From Dipteris shenzhenensis (taxonomy: Eukaryota > Polypodiophyta > Polypodiopsida > Gleicheniales), in NCBI GenBank assembly GCA_047967505.1, contig CM106539.1: a DNA stretch of 64,000 bases. One strand, written 5' to 3'. The stretch's first letter is position 1; each line of letters begins with the position of its first letter. Below the pieces are notes generated by a model. That model was not told the DNA's origin. It saw nothing but the letters and a program-made list of their open reading frames with translations, and searched no databases. A program made the translations under genes and the position numbers. Positions 1 to 11,542 of the stretch are shown piece by piece.

Positions 1-639
1 AGAGAGGGAGAGATATAGGTACTTCGAATTATCTAGCATCACCACTTCACTGGTTGGCCTCTTTATGAAGCCAAATTACTAGGCCCTTCCCAACCACTAG
101 AACCCCCCCCCCCCTTCCCTCTTTTCCTCCATGATGCAGATGACATGCTAGCTGGCACACTCTTTTGGAACTACCTCAAGGGTGACCACTTTGCCTTTCT
201 TGCCAACAATCCACTCTCCATCCTATCCCTCCTTCCTATTATCATCCACTTTGGCAACACATATCGAATACTCTCTAGCCTTAGGAACCACAGCTTTAGG
301 ATCCCCACCGACACCGGCCCTAGCCCTAAGTAAGGCTTTTGGTGATAGTATTGTCAATAAATGGAATGTTTGTCATTAGTATTGTCAATAAATGGAATGT
401 ATTGTTAGTATTGTTAGTAAATGGAATGTTCATCATGAATCAAAAGCTGAATCTTTCCACAAATGGAATAGCTAGTAGTTAATAGGGGATTCATGCAATG
501 TATTGTGGATTGGGAGAGGAGGCATATATTGGTTTGGAGGCTGGAGACAAATAGTCTAGGTAGGACTTGCAAGGGGTTGTATGAGGTCTTGGTCATCTCT
601 CGGGGGGGTCACTCATAAATATGTAAGCATAGCACGTGG
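1..639. other. Stretch without recognisable gene
   Basis: Holds a short GA-rich start, a C homopolymer of about 13 bases near 103-116, and a small near-repeat of 'attgtcaataaatggaatgt' around 350-400. Short open frames exist on both strands but none resembles a known protein. It could include the decayed 3' part of copia-A. Confidence 0.5.
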
Positions 640-2590
640 GTTCAATAGAAGGAATATTTAAAATCCCCTTTTTACAACTCACCATCTGACATCTTATCTT
701 TATAAGTGAACTGCTTACCATGGTAGGTCATATGATTGGTGGCACCCAAGTCAATAAACCCATCATCACTTTGTGATGGAGCTGACATGCTACCCATAAC
801 ATGCTCTATGCTAAATAAATGAGCTCCATGCCTATGCTCATAATCATACTCCCTTTGGCCAACATAATTTTTGTATTGATGCCTTCCACCATGGAGTCTA
901 TGGCTAGAATTTTGTTTGGCATAGCAATCTCTCTCATAATGACCATATGTTCAAAAAAAATGGCAATTTTGAGCTTCTTGCACATGGCTAGCCCTCCCTC
1001 TACCATAGTTTGGAGCTCTCCCCCTTTCTCCTTGCATGTAACCATGGCCTCTTGGCACATATTCATTCCTATCCATATTGTGTTCATGAGCATATGAGGC
1101 TCTCCCACAGCCTCTAAAGCTATGCGAGGCTACTATCATTCACATGCTGACCATGGCAATGTACCCTATTTCACCTATTGCAAATGAGATTTGGCCACAT
1201 AAAAATCTCTCCCATGTATCTTTAACATTTGCAATGCTACATTAATATTTGTTTTAGATGTTTTTATTGTGGTCTATATTGAGGCCCCAAGCCATTCACG
1301 GTGATGGACACCAAGTCATCATCCTCCACATTGCAATTAATGGAAGCCAAATCCTCTGAGATTTGCCTAATTTATGCAACATAATTTCATATGTTTTTAT
1401 TGTGGTGTATATTGAGGCCCCAAGCCATTCAAGGTGATGGACACCAAGTCATCATCCTCCACATTGCAATTAATGGAAGCCCAATCCTATGAGATTTGCC
1501 TAATTTATGCAACATAATCTATAATACTTCTATTATCTCTCCCCATTCCATGGAGTCTTGCTTAGGCTAAATTTATCTTGCTTTGGTGGTTGTAGCATAC
1601 ATTTTTTAAATTATATCCCAAGCTTCTTCTGGAGTGTTGGCCTTCTTGATATGTGGAATGAGAGTTTTTGAAATGCATATTGATATCCAGTGCAACACCT
1701 TCCTAGAATTCTCACCCAAGTCCTATATGCCAAGTTTTCCTCCTCCATTGGCTCACATCATGGCAATTTGGGGCATTAATCTTCACCCGTAATCAAACCC
1801 CATACACCTTTGCCCATGAGGAAATTTTCCATGTGATAGGACCAAACACTATAGTTGTCATTGGTGCGTTTCCCACCAACAATTTGCATAATCTAAGAGG
1901 TTTCATCCATGCTTGATTCACAATCTTTATGCATATAGTTCTTCCAAATGCAATTCAACAACACCCAAAGTGTTGGCACTTTTATGAATTTTATGCACAC
2001 CAATTTCCACTCACTTCATGTGAGGCATATAGCATCCAAATCAGAAATTTGAACTTTGCCACAATTGCTTACATTTGCTCAAATTTTTAGCATTCAAGAG
2101 AATCAAACCATGCATTTACCCATGCAACCATAGCAATTTTCCACTTTGTATAAATGCATATGTCAGGGCATTAAACAACCCTTAAAGACATCCCAAACTT
2201 GCAATTGTAATGATTTGCAAATCTATAATTTATCCCAATATTTTAGGTATCAAACATCTTCAATATTGCGCATTCACACACTCATATGTATTCTCCAACA
2301 TGAATCCCCTTAATCCAAGTGCATAAATGCATCCACACCATTGTATCAAGGCATATGCTTGTGACACTCTTGTAATTTTTTATTTTGAGTGTTTGTACCT
2401 ACAAATTCTACTCCCAAGGAAAATTCTTCCACCGTAATACTCACGGGAGCTATGCCAATCCTGGTAACCTAAAAGTAGAATAAGGGAAATGATAGTAATG
2501 ATCTCTTACTAGGTATCCAACGATGTTGATAGTAGGTAATGACAACCCTTCTTCTTTTGAATAAAAATAGTAAGATGTTCTGATACTAAA
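640..2590 (-). mobile_element. Decayed Ty1/copia retrotransposon (copia-A): gag and protease
   Basis: On the minus strand this reads as the 5' half of a copia polyprotein. From right to left: a degenerate primer-binding complement near 2570-2581 (GTTCTGATACTA against the usual GCTCTGATACCA); gag helices around 1560-1700 (KANTPEEAWD-like); a gag segment at 1260-1525 (SINCNVEDDDLV-like); an RG-rich tract near 1000-1130; a damaged zinc knuckle near 930-985 (C-x2-F-x4-H-x4-C, second Cys lost, one stop); and a protease active site near 740-770 reading DLGATNHMT, where the family has DSGATNHMT. Integrase, RT and RNase H are not seen, so the 3' half is missing or decayed toward position 1. Stops and frameshifts make it non-functional. 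The copia assignment is solid; the ends are approximate. Confidence 0.8.
1261..1525. repeat. Tandem duplication, 133-bp unit, two copies
   Basis: The segment starting TTTTTATTGTGG at 1261 recurs at 1394 with only a few differences. It lies in the gag part of copia-A and duplicates the EDDDLVSI stretch of the minus-strand reading. One copy matches the expected length of gag, so this is a later local duplication and not an original part of the element. Confidence 0.93.
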
Positions 2591-3719
2591 CTTTCATGGC
2601 ATGCAATTCCACCTCTATGGAGAGCTCCTTCAAGGCCTCAAAGCCATAGTACTCAAGGGAAGCTCTTCTGCACTTACGGTCAACTAATGCAATCCATAGG
2701 GACTAATTTTTTGTTGGACACTTGTCTAAGGGCCAATTCACACTTCGTTTTCTTTAGCATCCAAACTTTGCTTTCTATTACTAATCTCTTTGGTGCATAG
2801 ATACACTATGCTCTTTGACTTTGCAGCCTTCTACTTCCAAAGGAATGTGCTAAATATTATTTCCACTGATTTCACAACCTTAAACTCTAGAGACATTGAC
2901 AATATTTCCACAATTGCAAGTCCACCCTTCCATCTTGCTATACAACAAGTCACTAGCAAAGACAGCCAGCCAACTCTGAATCAAAAGTACAAGTCTTAAA
3001 ATGGATACCTCTCTACAGGTCACAAGCGACATCTCAATAAGTTCATATTGAAATGGGTTGACGAGAATGCCAAAGAGCTCCAATTCTTCGAGGTGCTAGC
3101 CTATGGTTGTAATTAGTGCCCACTACTACCAAGTTCGATGATTTGTTATCAAGCCTTTCAATCCTTAGTGAATAGCTAATTGCGCAATGATTTCTTCCCA
3201 AGAGAAGGTGGGTGGAGGTCTCCTTATGGGGCGTTCTTCCTAGAATGGTATTCCAACATGCTCCTTTCATCCAACTTGAATATAGGGTGATCACATAAGG
3301 CTCTCTCGCACCCCAGTTTTGAATTCCGTACTGCTGCCCATTCCTCAATTTTCAGTGAAGGTAGGCTCAATGTGTTGAGCACATGCAAAGTCCTCTGGCC
3401 CCTTATAGATCCAAGGCGACTTCCATCTCTTGAACTTAGGCAGTTACACCTTAGTTATCATCTAGCAGCTACTCGTCGAGTTCCAAACTTCAAAAAGGGC
3501 AGAAGAGAGAGACTTACATATAGAGTATGCTCATGAAGTCTTCCACTTTCATTACGGGGAGGAGTAACAACTATAGACTGCATTACTTCTTCTACAATTC
3601 ATCTCCATCTACAAGGAGGTCCCTTGAGTCCATTTACATCTATCCTTTAAAGATGCCACCTCATATAGATACAACCACTCTTTACATCCATGTACATATA
3701 ACTATGTATCACCTATACA
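2591..3719. other. Unassigned stretch, possible decayed LTR of copia-A
   Basis: This lies directly outside the putative copia-A primer site, where the 5' LTR of a minus-strand element should be. No second copy of it was seen in the window, so an LTR cannot be proved. Open frames here are short and give no recognisable domain. Confidence 0.35.
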
Positions 3720-4330
3720 TCAATAGGATTGAAATTGCCTTTGGAACAATACTTTTGTGCCCAAATGTTTGCAGATGATATCATTGTGGTCTCTACTACG
3801 GCTAAGGATAAGGTCGAACATTTATTGTCCATTCTTTGTCTTTTTTGTGAGAGCTTTGGTCCAGTATGCACTCAGGATGCAATTAGCAAAAAAACTTTGC
3901 TTTATGGCCTAGAGTGGATCCTTAAGAAGATTGGGTAAAACCTCTACCTGTGCATTGGGTTAGGAGAGGTGTGGTTATCTAATACCTAGGTGCCCCTTTG
4001 GAGACGGTGGACCTGGCTTTTTGGCAATGTTGTGATCGGGTTTAAGATGTTGGGAAAACTCTAGATGTGGCATCAATTTTGTGGACGCTTAGAGATTTCT
4101 AAACTTTCATGAAACTTGGGGGTCTTGCAGTAGGAACTTGGTTGCATCAAGCTTAGCTAAGGTGCTGGTTTAATGTGGTTTGTAGTGATGCATGGGGAAC
4201 TGATAGATTGTGCGAAGATATATCCGGAAGGTTTCTCATGGAACACGTGTAGAGGCTCTGGGTGGTAAATGCTCTTCGTGCTCTTCGAGTAGGCCCCGAG
4301 ATATGCAATCATGCTAAGGGGACATACTAT
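3720..4330 (+). pseudogene. LINE (non-LTR) reverse-transcriptase fragment
   Basis: The frame from 3729 to 3935 contains MFADDIIVVS followed by a helix and ESFGPV. This is the palm-domain catalytic block of plant LINE reverse transcriptases ([YF]ADD then 'F...SGL'). After the stop near 3936 a shifted frame continues with YLGAPLE-like sequence, resembling the YLG[IV]P block that follows in LINE RTs. No endonuclease domain was seen upstream and no poly-A tail downstream. The copy is truncated and frameshifted. Only the FADD region is clearly identifiable. Confidence 0.6.
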
Positions 4331-5336
4331 TGGGAACTTTTAGACATACTGGATCTCTAAATGATCCCAAACTTGGGGGAAATGCACATTTGATATATGT
4401 CCACCTCATGATATTTTAGTGAGTTTCAAATGTAAGATCTAGTAGGTCACTTTTGACATGGAAACCTAGAAAATTTGAGAATTTACCATAAGGTACACAT
4501 GTCATTAAACCCAATCACCATCAAATGGCTTTTCCTATTGTAAATCACCTTTTGAGAGTGACCCTAGTCTTGATGTTGTTTCTCGATCTTGTTCTTTCCC
4601 TCATGTAGTCCTTCTATGCTTCACCAGGATGTTCGATAAAGCAAACTTGTAAGTTATAACATTGGGCGTAACAAGGCGATAAAAGCCACAACAATCCCGA
4701 CTAGGGGTAAAGCAATGGAGGCAAAGTGAGATGTGAATGAAGGGAAGAGGCTTGAAATAGAATGTAAATTAAGAGGGCATCCATAATATTTCATTAAATC
4801 TTCGGCTAAACCGCATTCCTATGTAGGGGAATCGTACAATCTAAATTTGCAGAGAGGCAAAGAACAATCATTTTGCAAGAATTTATCGGTTGTGCAGAAG
4901 ATCTTGTTAACATCTTGGATTTGGGTGAAGTTAGACATGAATTCCGAGGAGATTAGCTTCCATTTTGCCGCAACCACCAGCAAGCCTAAATGTGAAGGAG
5001 TTAATATATCATAGGCCCACACCAAAGACGCAGAGATGTTCCGAGGAGCAGCTGTGGAATGTACAGCAAACATTCAGCCATTTTGTTCGTGATGCGCTTT
5101 TGTGACTCTCCTCCATGCCCTTTGGAGTGACACAGAGGAGGTTAGGCAAAATGGGTTGAGTGCAACCTTGAGCCATGTTTAAGATTAGAAGGGGGTGAGG
5201 TGGGGGGAAACGGTTGGCTTAAGGCTAAGGGGTTTCTAATTAAGCTAATGGAGGATTAATGTGTCGTCTCTCTCATTTTGTGAAAAGGGTGGAGTTTTCA
5301 GAGCTTTGGGTTTTTCTGTGAAGCTGAACAGAAGCT
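4331..5336. other. Unassigned region upstream of the PIF gene
   Basis: No domain or repeat was recognised. The minus-strand frame at 4819-5073 (84 codons) has no family resemblance I can name. The part nearest 5336 may belong to the PIF promoter; I could not pick a confident TATA box or transcription start by eye. Confidence 0.4.
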
Positions 5337-6121
5337 TTGCCCGCCATAGCCACGAAGCTTGCAAGCTCCGATTTTCACCCTTCCTTCTCCTTCCTTTTTC
5401 CCACTCCAGGATCTACTTGCATTAGCTCAATCGCCGCATGCTTTTCTATGCTTTTTTCAAGGTACTTTCTAACTCCAATTCGCTTAGCAACCATTTTAGC
5501 AGCAGCACACAACACTGATTTGATTACTTCCGGCGACGTGACTCCTCCTTTCACTCAGCTCCCCACCAGAAACGAGCGTAGGTCGCCGGACGATTGCCCT
5601 TTTTGTTTGGACAGTCTACCGTGCCTCGCCTGCTGCCTCAACCGTGACATCCCCCGTGGATGTCTTCACTGATCAGCGATGAGCGCGTGCTCTGCAGCAG
5701 TAAGAAGCGGGTACACTAAGGTGTTAGGTTTCTGTGAAGCGACTGCAGAATGGATAAACTGATTCATGAGCATGGATAAAAGTGTGAATCCGGAGTTCTT
5801 GGTTTAATGCTCATCAGCTTGATTGTCACCATCCCCACTAGTGTAGCGAGGCTGGCTCAATCCGTGCACTCGTCCCGGCTGTGAGATGTAAGGCCCCAGA
5901 GAGAGAGAGAGATTTTGTATCTCTCCTCGTGATCTTCTTCCTTGCAAATGTCCCAAATTCTCCAAATATGCTCGACTTTGTCTAGTTATCCTGGTAGTCT
6001 CGTCGATGCTTGGATACACACGACTCTATTGGTTGCTTTCCTGCCTGCCTGCGATCAGGAAATCGAAATATGCACTTTGGCAGCCATTTCGCCCTGCTGA
6101 TATCTCTTTCTATTCCAGACT
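5337..6121 (+). promoter_or_regulatory. Putative 5' leader of the PIF gene with a leader intron
   Basis: A pyrimidine-rich stretch (about 5380-5450) typical of plant leaders is followed by a good donor GTAAGA at 5700-5705. A strong acceptor lies at 6117-6118 (TCTCTTTCTATTCCAG), three bases before the first ATG of the PIF reading frame. An in-frame TGA lies upstream of that ATG near 6099, so translation is unlikely to begin earlier in unspliced sequence. A leader intron of about 419 bp (5700-6118) is therefore inferred. A (GA)n run occurs at 5898-5911. Confidence 0.5.
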
Positions 6122-9100
6122 ATGATGCAGTCATTGCAGTGCGTTCCAGATTGGGATGTCGCTTGCGGCGTCTCGGATGTCGCGATGCGTCCCCTAGAGT
6201 TTTCTTCATCTAAAGAGAGATGGGAGTCGTCTGGCCACTCTCGAAGGTCGAGCTTTCCGAGAGCGGCCTTCGTGTGAGTACATCCTCCCTGATCGTGTTC
6301 TTGTATTCAAACGGTTATTCACAGTAAAGCTTTTAAATCCCTTGGTGCTCGATTCATTCTGTAGGCAAGACGACTTCGAGGAGCTTTGTTGGGAGGATGG
6401 ACAACTCTTGGTGGTTATGCCCCAAAAACAATCATCCACTTCATCTCTTGACGGCCGAACTGCAACAGATGGTCAACATGTCGCCCCTCCTACGGGGGGT
6501 TTCCCACTTGAGAGGGTGGGGACTTTAGAAACAGTGGTGACTGATGCTAGGAGAGTAGCAGATTTCCCCCCGGGTATATCCGACGATGAGACAGTAGGCT
6601 GGTTGCAATATCCTCTGGACGAACCCTTAGAAACCAGCTGCTGCGACCCGAGAACTAACGCTTCATATTTGGCTTTGCAAGAAGGGACGGATCATGAAGG
6701 GGAAGTCCTTCCAGAAAAATTTCACCCAGCAGTGCGAATGGATAAGAATAATGAGGGGTCAAGTAATGCTGATTCCATGCATTCAAGAGCTGGCGCGTTG
6801 GAAAACAATTTTGCTAATGGAAGACTTACAGATCGAGAACGTTTGCCAAAGATCGTAACTGCCGATCCAACAAGTGAGACGAACGTCAGTTCACAGGCAA
6901 CTGCTCAGCTGGCCTATAGTTCCAGCAATCCAGGCCCATTAAACCGATTCAAAACTGGTAGCAATGCATCTGAAAGTGGTAGTGCCACTAAGAAGGTTTC
7001 TGCTGTTGTCACATGCACAGCAAACCGTGGCTCCAACTCACGAATCAAAGAGTTTGAAGCTACTACTGTCTCATCTTGGAGCCTTGCACTGCAACCTGGA
7101 TCCCTTAGTCCTTGTTCATCTGAGCAACCTGGAAGGAGCGCATGTATGAACCTCTCACATTTTTCTAGGCCAGCAGCGATAATGAAGGCCAACCTCCACG
7201 GTTTAGGGATGGCAAGTGGACCTTTGCCTTCCCAGAGACTAAAGCAAGGAGTAGCTACAGAGGCTTGCATGCCCAAAGCTTTGTCAATTGAATCAACTAT
7301 CACATCTGAAAGCCCACCGGCCTCAAGGGACGATGACGAAGATGCTTTTTTATCTGGCTCTAATGTTCCTCTATGCTCTTCTTCGACTTCAATCTTGCAT
7401 ACTGTACGACATGGTGCTGCAGTTTGTGGTGACGAATCAGTGGCCGGCAATGCAGAAGCTGTGGTTATATTACATGGCTTTGGTTCATCTCCGTCTGGTG
7501 ACCAAGTCCCAGCTACAGAGAAAACCACTGACGATCATGAAGCTCCCGAACCAACTGTTACATCATCTTCAGGAGGCTCTGGCAACAGTGCTGGCAAGCC
7601 AACTAAAATTGATAATAGTTTCAGCAAGCGGAAGGCAGGAGAAACTGATGACTCTGAATGTCAGAGCAAGGTATGTTTATTAATATCCACTGTCATTTTT
7701 GGACGTGCACATGTCAATGACAGCGTAAGGATTCTCAGCTTCCAGCACTATCCAGATCCTGTACAACTCTCAGTTTTGATTGCCATTGTAGGCAGTTGAG
7801 GATGACTTGGGTGATGTGAAGAAACCAGCCTCGTCACGCCCAACTGCTATGAAGAGGAGGAGGGCAGCTGAAATTCACAATCAGTCAGAAAGGGTTATTT
7901 CCTTTTCACATAGTAGCATGGCCTCATTTTAACAAGGGTTTGTTGGGATGCGAAATCCTCATGTACACACACGCGCCCGCGTGCGCACACACATTTATCT
8001 GTGTGTATGCACGAGTGCATCTTTGAAATCTAGGCACTGAATTCTTGGTTTAAATTGATTTGTCTGCCCACTCATGTGTGCTGGGATTGATATTAGTGAT
8101 GCTGGTTGACAGAGACGACGGGACAGGATAAATGAAAAGTTGAAGGCTCTTCAGGAACTTATACCCAACTCTAACAAGGTGCATCTTGGAGATCTTGGAG
8201 CGCAAGTAGTGGGTCTTGATTTGTTTACTCTCGCACTCATAGAATACTAAGTTTGTGTAGTACTATTACATTAGATTCTTCTTGGTCCGTGCAGACTGAC
8301 AAAGCTTCAGTGCTGGATGACGCTATTGAATATCTCAAAACATTGCAGTCACAGCTGCAGGTGAGGCTTGGTTGATTCTTCAATTTTATATATACTTTAC
8401 ATTAAACTGCAGTGAAAATGCCTGTCAGAAAGGAAGTCCAATGATCTTGTAGGTCTCTCTATTAAATAGTAGCTTCCTTCTTGATGCACAGATGATGTCC
8501 TACAGAAGTGGGATGAGTGTTTCTCCAATGTTCATTCCTCATGGGGCACAACATGGGCAGATGCCTCAAATGGAGATGGGAATTGGGTATGGGGTTGGTG
8601 TCGGGGTGGGAAGGGGTGTAGGAATTGGTACCACATCTACAACTAGGCAAAATTTGCATTTCCCTGGATCAGTGGTTCCTGGATCTATGGTACCATTGGT
8701 CTCTGTACCAATTCTGCCCACAGGGAGTAGTGTTGTGGACAACAGAACATTCACTCTTCGTCAGCCAATGCCTCTTTTGTCCCAGGTAACTTGATTGTAT
8801 GCTGAATCTAATGGGTGGATATATGTTCTTGATAGCATTTAAAAGGATCTGATTGATCAAGCAAAAAGATAGGAGAATTGAAAAGAATTTTTTGCTGGTT
8901 TCTAATGCCGTTCTACCGAGTTCGTGCCCCCAAGTATTCTCCCACGTTATTTTTTATCATTTCCCTGAAACGGGATTGAATAGGGATCATCAAATAAGTC
9001 AATGTGAAATTTACTTTTCCTGAAGATTGTTCCTCTTCTTTTCTCTTTATCTTTAGTCCAGTCCTTGCACACCAGTTCATTGAATTGCCAAGATGTCCTT

Positions 9101-9349
9101 TCTGTGATCTTAATTGCGTGCATTCAACAACTTGAAATCTTTATTTCTCAAGTTTTTCTCTGCCTCCTCTAACCTCCTCTCATGATTCAATCTGTCAAGT
9201 TCTTGAAGTTTGAACGTTGTCATTGCTTATAAAAGAGCGTGCCCTTGTCTGCTAGATAGTAGAAGTAGGGATGTCTCTACTTTTTGAGCCTCTGATCACA
9301 GACATGCAAGTAATTTTGTCTGCAACAGCATCAGACTCTGCAGAAGTAG
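6122..9349 (+). CDS. PIF: PHYTOCHROME-INTERACTING FACTOR, bHLH transcription factor (7 coding exons)
   Basis: PIFs are nuclear bHLH repressors of light responses; they bind G-box DNA and are destroyed after contact with active phytochrome B. Exons by splice sites and phase: 6122-6273, 6365-7670, 7792-7893, 8113-8178, 8295-8360, 8492-8785, 9329-9349 (about 668 residues). The N-terminus MMQSLQCVPDWDV matches the PIF start. Intron 1 (GTGAGT...TGTAG) joins in phase to the APB motif, with Glu57, Leu58, Gly63 and Gln64 present in EELCWEDGQ. The DDSECQS-type acidic stretch precedes the basic region. His515, Glu519 and Arg523 form the G-box triad; helix 1 is about 525-540 and helix 2 about 547-564. 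A Gly/Val dipeptide run covers about 594-610. Intron 3 has a weak GTTATT donor. The last exon (HQTLQK, stop) is the least certain; without splicing at 8786 the protein ends two residues later, at 8794. No phytochrome A-binding motif was recognised. Confidence 0.93.
7961..8020. repeat. Alternating purine-pyrimidine tract in PIF intron 3
   Basis: ACACACACGCGCCCGCGTGCGCACACAC followed by TGTGTGTATGC lies about 70 bp inside intron 3 (7894-8112). Alternating CA/CG/TG steps of this kind favour Z-DNA and are prone to length change. The intron's donor is also weak (GTTATT), so tract length could influence splicing, but that is speculation. Confidence 0.8.
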
Positions 9350-9717
9350 ACGTGTTATGTGCAGTACGTCAAGTTGAGGTGAGTAATTTCTGTAGATGAT
9401 CCCAAGCTCTTTATCTGATTCCATGTTTTCATGAGCTACTTTTATGGCCTGCATCATTGATTGTTTTTTTACCATGCCACTTATTTCTTGCGCATGTTTA
9501 GAGTTTCAGGTTGAATCAGCTAGTGCATTTCCTTACGGGTTGTGGCTTTCCTTGTTATTGTGCTCTTGGCTGGGTATAGGAAACAGACTTGCTGTACTTT
9601 AATATGAGACACTTGGTTGGGACTGCAATGTTCAAGGTTTTAAAGGCCGCTTTCTGGTTGAAAGTGAATAAAGCAATTTGCATCCACTCCTATAGAGATT
9701 GAAGGACACAACCTCAG
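9350..9717 (+). other. Probable 3' UTR of PIF with further introns
   Basis: After the TAG at 9347-9349 the exon appears to continue to 9378, where a consensus donor GTGAGT occurs. A possible acceptor TATAG at 9575-9579 opens a segment 9580-9717 that ends in a CAG/GTAATC donor and contains AATAAA near 9668. Introns in the 3' UTR would make the transcript a candidate for nonsense-mediated decay control. Splice sites are judged by eye only. Confidence 0.4.
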
Positions 9718-9778
9718 GTAATCGAAATTAGTTCTTTGCAGTTTTTAAAACCATGGAATGATGCGCGCTCGTGCATGT

Positions 9779-9840
9779 GTGTGTGTGAGAGAGAGAGATC
9801 TACATTATCCTGCTAGAGAGAGAGATCTACATTATCCTGC

Positions 9841-9882
<42 letters not shown>

Positions 9883-9900
9883 TTTACATTATCCTGCTTT
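9779..9900. repeat. GA microsatellite interleaved with a 25-bp minisatellite
   Basis: The unit 'atctacattatcctgct' occurs three times (the last as 'atttacattatcctgct'), each preceded by a GA run. The run before the third copy has expanded to about 39 bp (9842-9880). It lies just 3' of the PIF gene. Confidence 0.9.
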
Positions 9901-11542
9901 TCTTGTCATATAATGATAACTTCTGATCCTCATGACTAGAGGTCCCACCTTGTCATGTGTGCGTCCGTGCATGTACACATTTCAGTATTTGCTTCATCTT
10001 GTGTGCAAGCTCATAATGATATTTTATTGGCATAGGTTGTCAGGAGTGTTTTTTATGATAATTGTAGCTTCTGCCTTTGCAGTCATGATAGCGGAGTCAT
10101 CAGCATCTGCTGTGATGGTGGATGGGCCATGTCTTTTATTTTAAAACTTTCGGTGTTGCCTTTTGGCTTAACAATGGAGTAGTTTTTGGGCTTTTGTCTG
10201 AGCTCAACAAATTGACCTGTATGCAAAATGTGAATGTAAACCAAGGGTTTGGAACTTTTATGCTTAGTCGTGCAATATGTAGCTTTGTTGCTCAAACCTT
10301 GCATAGTTTTTTGTCCAAAGTCTTTGACTTTGTTGGCTATATGCACTGCAAGGTGCATGAGATGGAACACTTTCAACTTGAAACATGGACGTGTGCATTG
10401 GCATGCACATTCCCACGATTTGCACACCCCACACGGACGAAATGGAATGACTATCATGTCGTGGAGTATAGTCTATGACTGTGTATTTCTATGTACATAA
10501 ACAAGCGAGTACAAGTACTCGTGAGCACTGCTTTTACTACGGGAGGGAGGGTGGGGAGGGAAGCAGAGAAGGGAGTGCGCCTTTACTACTCGGGAAGGAG
10601 GGGGGAAGGGGGAGGCAGACAGGGGAGTGCCTTTACTACTCGGGAGGGAGGGGGGAGGGGGGGGGAAAGGGAAGAGAGAGAGAGAGAAAGAGAACAAAAA
10701 TAGAAGCTACTCCACACGGCAAAAGGTTGTGTGGGACACTTTTTAAATGAAAGTGTAAGTAGAGTGCTGCTTGGAAGACAGTGCTAACAAAAGCAAGTAC
10801 AGAATTTTGATAATTTCTTTTGGACATCACAATTGACTCTCGAAATTTACCATTCAAAAATCAAGCTCCAACCTTATGTATCGAAGATAGCCAATAAGAT
10901 GACTTGGCTTTGATTAAACATCTTTGCCCAAGAATTGCAAATGTAACCTTTTGACCTAATTGTCACTCTTGAGGTAGATAAATTACTATGGGACCAAGAG
11001 GATGAAGACCTGCTCCAACTTGTATTTTCGCTGCCACTACTTTTGGCATTTGCATGAATGGCCTTCCTACGTTGGATTTGTTTTATTTCAAGTTTCCCTA
11101 TCCCTTGCCCAAAACATGGAGCATGTAGGGCCTTGATTCTTACATGGACAATTGTCTCACTACCATTGTTGTAACTCAAATAGGTCTTGCTTTTGATTTT
11201 GTGAATGACCTATATTGCCTTATCACCTATGCAAAAATGGTTGAACAAGGTTTCCTGTTTTGATGGGATATTGCGATGGTATCAAGTCTTGTTGATTGTA
11301 AGTCCTTTCTACCTTGCCTTGGTTGTATTATTTAGATGTATTTGTTGTGCAAGTTGTAGATTTTTTGTTTTTTTGGGAGCAGAAATTTTTTTTGTTTTTT
11401 TGGGAGCAAAAAAAAGTGAACTGTATATTATTACATGTAGCCTTCATTTTCTCAACACAGGAAACAACAAAACACAGATAGAGTATGAAATAACAGAAGA
11501 GATCACGTGCTGAGAGCATAAAAGAGTGTGGGCTCAAAGAGG
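9901..11542. other. Unassigned region 3' of PIF
   Basis: Apart from the G-rich repeats, this holds short open frames on both strands without a recognisable domain. A possible acceptor (CTTTGCAG, about 10074-10081) could belong to another PIF 3' UTR exon. Near 11360-11410 the motif 'tttttgggagcagaaa' is duplicated next to T runs. Confidence 0.4.
10519..10692. repeat. Three G-rich repeats with G-quadruplex motifs
   Basis: A unit of roughly 50 bp containing 'CTTTACTAC(T)CGGGA' followed by runs of GGG recurs at about 10531, 10580 and 10631. The first copy contains GGGAGGGAGGGTGGGG (10541-10556), a canonical four-run G-quadruplex motif. The third has four or more G runs across 10642-10671, then a GA microsatellite. 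The tract lies 3' of PIF on the coding strand. Confidence 0.88.

Noticed and set aside
806-1108. 100-codon frame in the copia-A region
   Set aside because: The frame giving a zinc-knuckle-like YGHYERDC and the DLGATNHMT protease motif is a different one; this is a shadow.
6342-6364. Extension of PIF exon 2 upstream (frame starting at 6342)
   Set aside because: The first codon is TTG, and the bases up to 6364 form the end of intron 1 (TTCATTCTGTAG). Splicing from exon 1 joins in phase and gives the expected PIF N-terminus.
6914-7528. 204-codon open frame on the minus strand
   Set aside because: It lies fully inside PIF exon 2 on the opposite strand and has no recognisable domain; it is a shadow of the real coding exon.
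7671-7799. Read-through of PIF exon 2 to the stop at 7799
   Set aside because: GTATGT at 7671 is a strong donor and the next exon restores the family's acidic stretch and basic region.
10475-10750. Gly/Arg-rich frames on the plus strand
   Set aside because: They translate the G-rich repeats and GA run; no start context or domain.
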